A stretch of 6,527 nucleotides of DNA from Nitrospiraceae bacterium. Its GTDB lineage: Bacteria; Nitrospirota; Nitrospiria; Nitrospirales; Nitrospiraceae. Shown here in pieces: positions 1 to 6,148 of this stretch. The first letter of the stretch is position 1; each line of letters begins with the position of its first letter. The stretch is taken from NCBI GenBank assembly GCA_025934615.1, contig JAICXS010000114.1, positions 1 through 6,527 of the forward strand. The letters run 5' to 3'. The position numbers and the translations under genes are program-made. Under the pieces are notes generated by a model, which had not been told where the DNA came from, did no database searches, and saw only the letters and a program-made list of their open reading frames with translations.

Positions 1-2
1 GA

Positions 3-32
3 TTGACAGGGTGAGAGACCGTCCTATATGAT
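3..32 (+). promoter_or_regulatory. Probable sigma70-type promoter of rpmH
   Basis: A perfect -35 hexamer TTGACA lies at 3-8. The best -10 is TATGAT at 27-32 (5 of 6 matches, 18-bp spacer); an overlapping alternative is TATATG at 25-30 (16-bp spacer). Transcription would begin near position 38-41, giving a leader of about 25 nt before rpmH. A strong promoter here fits the high expression expected of a ribosomal protein gene and may drive the whole rpmH-rnpA-yidD run. The hexamers are seen directly; activity is inferred. Confidence 0.7.
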
Positions 33-41
33 GCACCCTGT
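6..41. repeat. Perfect 8-bp inverted repeat around the rpmH -10 region
   Basis: ACAGGGTG at 6-13 is repeated as its exact reverse complement CACCCTGT at 34-41. The left arm overlaps the end of the -35 box and the right arm covers the expected transcription start, so the -10 lies between the arms. The layout could be an operator, but an 8-bp repeat of this kind is expected a few times by chance in a window this size, so function is unproven. Confidence 0.35.
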
Positions 42-65
42 TTTGCGAACATTGGGAGGCGTTTC

Positions 66-203
66 ATGTCAGTGACATACAGACAACCTTCGAATCTGAA
101 ACGAAAAAGAGACCACGGGTTTCGTAAACGTATGAGCACCAAAAACGGTCGGAAGGTCCTGGCTCGGCGGCGGGCAAAAGGGCGCGCTCGTTTGGCTGTC
201 TAG
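66..203 (+). CDS. rpmH: 50S ribosomal protein L34
   Basis: This 45-residue protein is a small, very basic component of the large ribosomal subunit. It is recognised by its family signature: KRKRDHGFRKRMSTKNGRK at residues 12-30, followed by an Arg/Lys-rich stretch (VLARRRAKGRARL) to the C-terminus. Length is normal for the family (about 44-47 residues). The start is set by a strong Shine-Dalgarno sequence, GGGAGG at 54-59, six bases before the ATG. It is the first gene of the block, directly downstream of the promoter at 3-32, and 26 bp separate it from rnpA, which is the usual neighbour. Nothing is unusual in the protein. The gene was found by translating the sequence directly, since it is very short. 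Confidence 0.96.
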   Translation: MSVTYRQPSNLKRKRDHGFRKRMSTKNGRKVLARRRAKGRARLAV

Positions 204-229
204 CCATCGTCCTCTGGCAAATTCCCGAG

Positions 230-619
230 ATGGCCGGCCTCTCCACATCTCGTCTCCTCTTTCTTCGACAGAGCGCGGATATCGATCGGGTGAAAAAACT
301 CGGACGTCGGTGTCAGACGTCTCTCTTCACCATGCTTACCTACCCGTCAGGACTTCCGTACACGCGGGTCGGCGTCGTAGTCGGCAAGCGGTTCGGCCCG
401 GCCGTCAAACGAAATCGAGTCAAGCGCGTATTCAGAGAATTGGCTCGGCAACGCAGTCGGGAATTGATTGAAGGGCACGATGTTTTATTTTTCCCAAGGC
501 GTGAAAGTTTGAACGTTCGGCATGCGCGCTTGAGCGAGGCATGGGCCAAGACTCTCCGGCAAGAAGGCGTACTAATATCGCCTGTGGATGATAGATGCGA
601 TACCTCTGCCTCACGCTAA
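230..619 (+). CDS. rnpA: Ribonuclease P protein component
   Basis: RnpA is the protein subunit that joins the RNase P RNA to cut the 5' leader from precursor tRNAs in the cytoplasm. The 129-residue product shows the family pattern. A basic N-terminal part (residues 8-27) is followed by the VGVVVGKRFGPAVKRNRVKR segment (residues 47-66), which contains the RNR signature (R61-N62-R63) that contacts the catalytic RNA. A short HDVLFFPR strand follows at residues 83-90. The protein is slightly longer than the usual 110-120 residues because of a C-terminal tail of about 15 residues, and that tail is where yidD overlaps. The ATG at 230 has no good Shine-Dalgarno sequence, only GAG directly in front, so translation may depend on coupling to rpmH 26 bp upstream. 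No better in-frame ATG exists upstream. Confidence 0.95.
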   Translation: MAGLSTSRLLFLRQSADIDRVKKLGRRCQTSLFTMLTYPSGLPYTRVGVVVGKRFGPAVKRNRVKRVFRELARQRSRELIEGHDVLFFPRRESLNVRHARLSEAWAKTLRQEGVLISPVDDRCDTSASR

Positions 620-804
620 TTACGTTTTATCAGCGATGGCTGTCGCCGCTGTTTCCACCCGCTTGCCGATTTGAGCCGACCTGTTCTCACTATGCTGCCG
701 AAGTCGTGAGGCGACATGGGGTCATCGTAGGGTTAAGCCGGGCTGTATGGCGACTTCTGAAATGTCATCCGTTTCATCCGGGCGGGTTTGATCCGGTTAA
801 GTAA
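595..804 (+). CDS. yidD: Membrane protein insertion efficiency factor YidD
   Basis: YidD is a small, membrane-associated protein thought to assist YidC in inserting inner-membrane proteins; its exact mechanism is not settled. The 69-residue product carries the complete family signature. An N-terminal amphipathic stretch (residues 4-20, LTLITFYQRWLSPLF-like) precedes CRFEPTCSHYA (residues 24-34), and the C-terminal CHPFHPGGFDPV (residues 57-68) completes it. The three conserved cysteines are C24, C30 and C57. Length is normal for the shorter family members. Its ATG lies inside rnpA and the two genes share 25 bp in different frames, so translational coupling is likely. The Shine-Dalgarno sequence is weak (GGA at 586-588). 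Its position between rnpA and yidC is the conserved one. Confidence 0.95.
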   Translation: MRYLCLTLITFYQRWLSPLFPPACRFEPTCSHYAAEVVRRHGVIVGLSRAVWRLLKCHPFHPGGFDPVK

Positions 805-909
805 GCTGCTAGATCCAGCCTTCACACGCTGCCAATAGTAGGTCTTCCGGAGCACGTCGGCGCAAACAGTAGAATTTCACGTGTGTACTGAGACCGGAGC
901 ATAGAGATT

Positions 910-2688
910 ATGGAAAAGAGGGTTGTCATATTTCTAATCCTCTCGTTAGTGATCATTATCGGCTACGATTATGTGCTCAAGCAGACGGGTATTATTCAGC
1001 CGCCCGCTGAATCGGATCAAGTTTCTTCAGCAGATTCGGCACCCAAAGCACAGCAGTCGGCCGAGCTGGCAACGGACATCAAGGCCTCCACCGACACTGC
1101 ACGTTCGCCGACGGCCGCGTCAGCATCGCAGGTTGCTCCGGTCGGTACGGCCTCCGAAGAGCAGACTCAAGAAGTCGTCACAGACCTGTTTCGCGCCGTA
1201 TTCACGAATCGCGGTGCGGTCCTCACAAGCTGGGAACTCACGCGTTATACGACCGTCAATAAAGAAAAGCCTGAACCGATCCAAATGGTGTACCACGGAG
1301 GCAAGTTTCGAAAGCCTCTGTCGCTGCAGGCCACGGATGCTGCACTGACGACGCAGATAAACGAAGGGCTCTACCAAGTTCAGCGAGATTTTTCGACGCT
1401 CGATGCCGCTCATCCGGTCGGCCATTTGACGTTTACATATAACGATCCACAGTCTGGGCTCCGTGCCGTCAAAGAACTGACCTTCCACCATAATACCTAC
1501 GTGGTGGACATCGCCGTCCGGACCGAAGGGCTCAACGGTCCGGTCGACGTCGTCCTGGGAACGAATTTTGGGATCATTGAATGGGGGGAAGGGTTTATCG
1601 GACTCATAGGGCCCGCCACCAAAGTCGATGATCAAATCGCAAAAGACGCACCCGATGCTGAAGTTCAGCGAAACGGTTCTGTCGGGTGGGTCGCACTCCA
1701 GGACAAATATTTCCTTGGCGTGTTGATTCCGACCGGCGCCTCATCGGCGGTGATTAAAAAGGAAGGGGAGAAGCTCTTCTCAGCCGCCGTGCGGTATGCG
1801 GCCCCGCCGAGCGCCACGGCGGCGTCGATGTCTCTCTATGCCGGCCCAAAAGAATTCGACACACTGAAGTCGTTCAACATCGGCCTAGAAGATACGATCG
1901 ATTTTGGGTGGTTTATTTACGGCAGTTGGGGCATTGTCAAAGCCGTTGCCAAGCCGCTCTTCTCCGTCCTGCGATTCATTCATGACTACACTCACAACTA
2001 TGGCGTGGCCATCATCCTCCTGACCGTCTCGATCAAATTGCTTTTCGTTCCGCTCCAGTACAAGAGCTACAAGTCGATGAAGGATATGCAGTTGGTGCAG
2101 CCGAAAGTCGCCGCGCTGCAAGCGAAATATAAGGACGATCGTGAACGGCTCAATAAGGAGTTGATCAAGCTCTATCGCGATCATAAAGTCAATCCCGTCG
2201 GGGGGTGTCTTCCGATGGTGCTTCAAATGCCGGTCTTCGTCGCCTTGTTTAACATTCTCTATATGACGATCGATCTGCGCCAGGCGCCTTTCTTTCTATG
2301 GATCTCCGACCTGTCGGCCCAGGATCCGTATTATGTCTTGCCGATTATCATGGGCGTCAGCATGGTCATTCAGCAGAAGATCATGCCTACGACGATGGAT
2401 CCCACGCAGGCCAAAATCATGCTGTTGCTGCCGGCTTTCATGACCTTACTCTTTTTGAGCTTTCCGGCCGGGCTCGTCCTCTATTGGTTGACGAATAATA
2501 TAATCACGATTACGCAGCAATTCGTGACCGACCGGTACATCTTCAAAAAGCGAACGGCGCCGTCATCGTCCGAGCCTGCGCTTACGCCCGTTGCGGAAGA
2601 CGGGCAGAAATCGCCGGGCAAGAAAAAGAAAATAGAATCGGGCGCCAAGCAACCTGTTTCGACGAATCTTGACCAACCTGATGCATGA
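910..2688 (+). CDS. yidC: Membrane protein insertase YidC/Oxa1 family
   Basis: YidC inserts and folds inner-membrane proteins, alone or with the Sec translocon. The 592-residue product has the Gram-negative layout. A membrane anchor (residues 5-23) is followed by an Ala/Ser/Thr/Gln-rich linker (about 30-90) and a periplasmic beta-rich domain (about 88-325). The conserved core then has membrane segments near 362-382, 434-452, 475-492 and 505-530. The cytoplasmic hairpin (about 385-432) includes YKSMKDMQLVQPK, and NPVGGCLP (428-435), LRQAPFFLWISDLSAQDPYY (456-475) and FPAGLVLYW (518-526) are hallmark motifs. The groove residue that is Arg366 in E. coli is Lys376 here. A basic tail of about 50 residues with GKKKK at 570-574 follows the last helix. 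GGAG at 896-899 supports the ATG. The 105-bp spacer before it holds no clear promoter; TAGAAT at 870-875 is a weak -10 candidate without a -35 partner. Confidence 0.97.
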   Translation: MEKRVVIFLILSLVIIIGYDYVLKQTGIIQPPAESDQVSSADSAPKAQQSAELATDIKASTDTARSPTAASASQVAPVGTASEEQTQEVVTDLFRAVFTNRGAVLTSWELTRYTTVNKEKPEPIQMVYHGGKFRKPLSLQATDAALTTQINEGLYQVQRDFSTLDAAHPVGHLTFTYNDPQSGLRAVKELTFHHNTYVVDIAVRTEGLNGPVDVVLGTNFGIIEWGEGFIGLIGPATKVDDQIAKDAPDAEVQRNGSVGWVALQDKYFLGVLIPTGASSAVIKKEGEKLFSAAVRYAAPPSATAASMSLYAGPKEFDTLKSFNIGLEDTIDFGWFIYGSWGIVKAVAKPLFSVLRFIHDYTHNYGVAIILLTVSIKLLFVPLQYKSYKSMKDMQLVQPKVAALQAKYKDDRERLNKELIKLYRDHKVNPVGGCLPMVLQMPVFVALFNILYMTIDLRQAPFFLWISDLSAQDPYYVLPIIMGVSMVIQQKIMPTTMDPTQAKIMLLLPAFMTLLFLSFPAGLVLYWLTNNIITITQQFVTDRYIFKKRTAPSSSEPALTPVAEDGQKSPGKKKKIESGAKQPVSTNLDQPDA

Positions 2689-4112
2689 GTATCCCGATGG
2701 AAGACACGATCTGCGCCATCGCCACGCCGTGGGGTGAAGGCGGAATCGGTATTATTCGTGTCAGCGGAGAGAAGGCAATCGATATTGCCTCAGGAGTCAT
2801 TCGGCTTACATCGGGTCGAGCCCTGTCCGAAGTATCCAGCCATACGCTGCATCATGCCGACATTGTCGGTCTACTCGCCGACAGCTCTCGAACTTCTGAA
2901 CAGGTCTCCACATCAATCGATGAGGCACTTGCTGTCGTGATGCGTGCTCCGCGTTCGTATACTGCCGAAGATGTGGTGGAGATTCACTGCCACGGTGGGC
3001 CGTTTGTACTCCAATCCCTGTGCGAGGCTTTGCTTGCCAAGGGGGCGCGGCTCGCACAGCCCGGCGAATTTACGAAACGCGCCTTCCTTAACGGCAAATT
3101 AGATTTGACTCAAGCTGAAGCGGTCCTCGATACGATTCGAGCGAAGACCGCTGCGAGTCTAAGGCTGGCTCAAGAACAGTTAAGGGGCTCCTTATCGAAA
3201 GAGGTAGATCGAATCCGGCAGCGTCTGATTCATCTGCTTGCGCATGTGGAGGCCTCGATTGATTTTACAGAGGAAGGCATCACGTTCATTCAGGAGCAGG
3301 ACCTGGTTCGGGGAGTCGAATGTACGATCGAGGCGCTGTCGCGCTTAGCCGCAACCTATCAAGAGGGACGGGTTCTGCGCGAGGGCGTGACGGCTGCCAT
3401 TGTGGGACGGCCCAACGTCGGAAAATCAAGCCTGCTCAACGCCTTGCTCCGAACGGATCGAGCTATTGTATCGCCCATCCCGGGCACCACTCGAGATGTC
3501 GTGGAAGAAACTCTCAATATCCGTGGCGTGCCCGTGCGCCTGTTGGATACGGCGGGGCTTCGCGACACGGCAGATGTCGTGGAACAAGAAGGCGTACGCC
3601 GGAGCCGCGCGGCCATGGAGCAGGCCGATCTGCTGCTCGTGCTGCTTGATGGATCGGTTCCGCTCACGCCGGAAGAGCGCCGGCTGGTTTTGCCGGATCG
3701 CGAGAAGAAATTTGTGCTGGTGATCAATAAAACAGATCTCCCGCGTGAGCTTGCCCCTGGAGATCTTCAAGATTTGGAACGGGCCGTCGCAGCAGATGCG
3801 ACGGTGTGGATATCGGCAAAGACTCGAGTGGGATTAGATGATCTTCGTGACGCGATACGAAATGTGACGTTGGGGCTAGAGTTCGAACCAGGTGAGACAG
3901 CGGTAGTGACGGCACTTCGCCATCGAACCGCGTTGGTCAAGGCAATCGAGGCATTACAGAGATCTTCGGAGTCAATCAAGGGCATGCTTTCTGCGGAATT
4001 CGTTGCGGTGGATCTTCGGGGGGCGCTCGATGCGCTTGGTGACATCACCGGCGCCACGACGACGGATGACGTTCTCGATTGTGTTTTCAGTCAGTTTTGT
4101 ATTGGCAAATAA
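2685..4112 (+). CDS. mnmE: tRNA uridine-5-carboxymethylaminomethyl(34) synthesis GTPase MnmE
   Basis: MnmE (TrmE) works with MnmG to add a carboxymethylaminomethyl or aminomethyl group to the wobble uridine of certain tRNAs. The 475-residue product shows all three parts. An N-terminal folate-binding domain (about 5-125, with IATPWGEGGIGIIRVSG) comes first, then a helical domain holding an inserted GTPase domain, and last the C-terminal CIGK with its catalytic cysteine C472. GTPase motifs are G1 GRPNVGKS (241-248), G2 TTRD (268-271), G3 DTAG (288-291), G4 NKTD (348-351) and G5 SAK (377-379). N244 corresponds to the potassium-binding Asn and E300 to the catalytic Glu282 of E. coli, so the enzyme should be active. 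The gene overlaps yidC by 4 bp (ATGA), which implies coupled translation. An in-frame ATG at 2697 (Met5) also fits the family N-terminus and is a possible alternative start. Confidence 0.97.
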   Translation: MSIPMEDTICAIATPWGEGGIGIIRVSGEKAIDIASGVIRLTSGRALSEVSSHTLHHADIVGLLADSSRTSEQVSTSIDEALAVVMRAPRSYTAEDVVEIHCHGGPFVLQSLCEALLAKGARLAQPGEFTKRAFLNGKLDLTQAEAVLDTIRAKTAASLRLAQEQLRGSLSKEVDRIRQRLIHLLAHVEASIDFTEEGITFIQEQDLVRGVECTIEALSRLAATYQEGRVLREGVTAAIVGRPNVGKSSLLNALLRTDRAIVSPIPGTTRDVVEETLNIRGVPVRLLDTAGLRDTADVVEQEGVRRSRAAMEQADLLLVLLDGSVPLTPEERRLVLPDREKKFVLVINKTDLPRELAPGDLQDLERAVAADATVWISAKTRVGLDDLRDAIRNVTLGLEFEPGETAVVTALRHRTALVKAIEALQRSSESIKGMLSAEFVAVDLRGALDALGDITGATTTDDVLDCVFSQFCIGK

Positions 4113-4121
4113 GCAAGAGGA

Positions 4122-4203
4122 AGGTACGAGGGGCACGTGCGCCACAACGGGGTTCGGCAAGATGTTTCGAATAATATACTAGAGAGACTCGAACCTCCTA
4201 CCT
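4122..4203. repeat. Imperfect inverted repeat in the mnmE-mnmG spacer
   Basis: AGGTACGAGG at 4122-4131 can pair with CCTCCTACCT at 4194-4203, giving nine pairs of ten with one C-C mismatch. The loop is 62 nt and contains a perfect palindrome GCACGTGC (4133-4140) and a 5-bp pair TTCGA (4166-4170) with TCGAA (4189-4193). No T-run follows, so it does not look like an intrinsic terminator. The structure would form only in read-through mRNA from mnmE. Pairing is seen in the sequence; any role is inferred. Confidence 0.3.
4153..4180 (+). promoter_or_regulatory. Possible weak internal promoter for mnmG
   Basis: TATACT at 4175-4180 matches the -10 consensus at five of six positions and sits in an A/T-rich patch (4170-4180). 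The only -35 candidate at suitable spacing is TTCGGC at 4153-4158 (16-bp spacer), which is poor. Transcription would start near 4186-4188, about 28 nt before the mnmG start. The 102-bp gap between mnmE and mnmG leaves room for a promoter, but the evidence rests on one hexamer. Confidence 0.3.
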
Positions 4204-4214
4204 AAACAGAAGCT

Positions 4215-6086
4215 ATGAAATCATACGACATCATCGTTGTAGGCGGCGGTCACGCCGGATGTGAGGCGGCACTGGCTGCAGCGCGTATGGGCACGCGCGC
4301 TCTGTTGCTCACGATGGATGAGGACAAGATCGCGCAGATGTCCTGCAATCCGGCAGTCGGCGGGATTGCCAAGGGTCATCTCGTCAAGGAGATCGATGCG
4401 CTTGGCGGTGAAATGGGCCGGAATACCGATTGCGCAGGGATTCAATTTAAGATGATCAACACCAGCAAGGGGCCGGCAGTGCGAGCCCTCCGTGTGCAAT
4501 GCGACAAGAAACTGTACCGGGAAACCATGCAAGCGACATTGCGCGCTCAGGACGGGCTGGACATTGTCCGTGGAACTGTCGATCGCATTCTCACAGAACA
4601 GGGATCGGTCACCGGTCTCGTTACGGCTTCAGGAGAACAGATCGGGGCAAAGGCCGTTATTCTCACATCGGGGACCTTTCTCAAAGGCCTTATACACATC
4701 GGCCTCAATCATTTCCCTGCCGGACGTGCCGGGGAAGCGTCAGCAGAACATCTGTCCGATTGCATGCGTGATTTCGGATTTGAAGTCGGGCGATTGAAAA
4801 CCGGGACGCCGCCGCGCTTAGACCGGGACACAATTAACTTTGCTGTGATGACACCCCAGCCGGGAGATACTCCGCCGACTGCCTTCTCGTATCGTACCGA
4901 ACACATCACTACGCCTCAAGTGCTTTGCCATCTGACCTATACGAATCAAGACTCGCACGCGATCATCCGTGACAATTTAGACCGATCGCCGATGTACAGC
5001 GGCGTCATTGAATCGACGGGGCCACGGTATTGTCCCTCCATCGAAGACAAAGTAGTTCGGTTTGCCGATAAAGATCGGCATCAGATCTTCATTGAACCAG
5101 AAGGTCTGGACACAGTCGAATATTATCCCAATGGGATTTCGACGAGCCTACCCGTTGACGTGCAATACGCAATCATACGTACCATACCAGGCCTTGAAAA
5201 CGCGAAGGTGCTCAAGCCCGGCTACGCCATTGAGTATGATTATTTCCCTCCTTGTCAGCTTCACCCGACGTTGGAAACGAAGCTCGTCTCAGGCCTCTAC
5301 CATGCTGGGCAGATTAACGGCACATCGGGCTATGAGGAAGCCGCAGCTCAGGGTATTATGGCTGGTATCAATGCAGTCTTGAAACTGCGCGGAGATCAAC
5401 CATTGGTTCTCGATCGTTCGCAAGCCTACATCGGTGTATTAATTGACGATTTAATTACAAAAGATGCGAGAGAACCATACCGGATGTTCACGTCTCGCGC
5501 AGAATATCGATTACTGCTTCGACATGATAATGCCGATTTTCGCCTCATGGATACGGGGCATCGACTGGGGCTGATTCCAGATGCTGTTCACGAGAAGTTT
5601 TCTAAAAAGCGAGAACTGGTGGAGAGGGAAGTGACTCGGCTCAGTCACACGAGACCGACTCACGAATTTCGGAACCTGGCCGTATCCATGAACCTGGAAT
5701 CTATTTCACCGGACCTAACTTTTTCTCAACTCCTGAAACGACAAGAATTCTCATACCAGCGTTTGTATGAATTGACCGGGAAGTCGAATGAATTTACGGA
5801 TGATAAAGAGATCAACGAAGCTGTTGAGATCATGATTAAATATGAAGGCTATATTGGTCGGCAGATCCAACAGGTGGCTAAATTTAAGAAGCTCGAAGAA
5901 CGACGTATCCCTTTGACCTTTCAGTACAGCTCGGTCGTTGGATTCTCCCGCGAAGTGTTGGAGAAGCTTGAACGAGTTCGTCCGGCTTCCGTCGGGCAAG
6001 CGTCTCGCATTTCAGGTATTACACCGGCAGCCATTTCTCTTCTCCTCGTTGCTTTAGAACGGGATCGTCAGCATGCCAGTCATTAG
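4215..6086 (+). CDS. mnmG: tRNA uridine-5-carboxymethylaminomethyl(34) synthesis enzyme MnmG
   Basis: MnmG (GidA) is the FAD- and NADH-dependent partner of MnmE in wobble uridine modification. The 623-residue product is near the family length (E. coli about 629). The FAD-binding Rossmann motif VVGGGHAGCEAA is at residues 8-19. Other landmarks are MSCNPAVGGIAKGHLV (42-57), TSGTFLKG (151-158), RLKTGTPPRLD (193-203), YCPSIEDK (272-279), YHAGQINGTSGYEEA (362-376), EPYRMFTSRAEYRLL (420-434) and the C-terminal GITPAAISLLL (601-611). C44 and C273 correspond to the two conserved cysteines (47 and 277 in E. coli). The C-terminal helical domain that contacts MnmE and tRNA is intact. The start is fixed by family alignment, as MKSYDIIVVGGGHAG is canonical. 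The Shine-Dalgarno sequence is poor (AGAAG only two bases from the ATG). GC content falls to about 45% in the last third. Confidence 0.97.
   Translation: MKSYDIIVVGGGHAGCEAALAAARMGTRALLLTMDEDKIAQMSCNPAVGGIAKGHLVKEIDALGGEMGRNTDCAGIQFKMINTSKGPAVRALRVQCDKKLYRETMQATLRAQDGLDIVRGTVDRILTEQGSVTGLVTASGEQIGAKAVILTSGTFLKGLIHIGLNHFPAGRAGEASAEHLSDCMRDFGFEVGRLKTGTPPRLDRDTINFAVMTPQPGDTPPTAFSYRTEHITTPQVLCHLTYTNQDSHAIIRDNLDRSPMYSGVIESTGPRYCPSIEDKVVRFADKDRHQIFIEPEGLDTVEYYPNGISTSLPVDVQYAIIRTIPGLENAKVLKPGYAIEYDYFPPCQLHPTLETKLVSGLYHAGQINGTSGYEEAAAQGIMAGINAVLKLRGDQPLVLDRSQAYIGVLIDDLITKDAREPYRMFTSRAEYRLLLRHDNADFRLMDTGHRLGLIPDAVHEKFSKKRELVEREVTRLSHTRPTHEFRNLAVSMNLESISPDLTFSQLLKRQEFSYQRLYELTGKSNEFTDDKEINEAVEIMIKYEGYIGRQIQQVAKFKKLEERRIPLTFQYSSVVGFSREVLEKLERVRPASVGQASRISGITPAAISLLLVALERDRQHASH
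4690..4698 (+). other. Consensus DnaA box sequence inside mnmG
   Basis: TTATACACA matches the DnaA box consensus TTATNCACA exactly and equals a box found in E. coli oriC. It is read as part of the codons for Leu159, Ile160 and His161 of MnmG. It stands alone: the nearest similar words, TGTGGATGA at 583-591 and TGTGGATAT at 3805-3813, each carry one mismatch and are far away. It could bind DnaA, but a chance match within coding sequence is quite possible. Confidence 0.25.
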
Positions 6087-6148
6087 ATTTCTTCTCTCGG
6101 TTTCAAGCAAATAAATATTCCTTGACCAAGAGAGTGCGCATAGCGTAC

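Noticed and set aside
64..246. 60-residue open frame on the - strand opposite rpmH
   Set aside because: It is fully antisense to rpmH and its promoterless context gives no support for a gene.
583..591. TGTGGATGA as a DnaA box
   Set aside because: It has one mismatch to the consensus and lies in coding sequence; single-mismatch words are common.
873..888. CACGTG core in the yidD-yidC spacer with TTT on its left side, resembling half of a parS site
   Set aside because: Only 9 of 16 positions match parS and the right half does not match at all.
1120..1635. Long open frame on the - strand opposite yidC (171 residues)
   Set aside because: It is antisense to a clear YidC coding region, has no recognisable motif and follows from the codon bias of the + strand gene.
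3359..3727. Open frames on the - strand and in another + frame across the mnmE GTPase domain
   Set aside because: They are Arg/Ser-rich low-complexity translations typical of shadow frames in GC-rich genes.
4133..4140. GCACGTGC palindrome as a second parS site
   Set aside because: Flanks beyond the CACGTG core do not fit the TGTTN/NAACA arms. The hexamer alone is expected once or twice in a window this size.
4113..4214. Intrinsic terminator between mnmE and mnmG
   Set aside because: The possible stems are not followed by a run of T, and the spacer stem has a very long loop.
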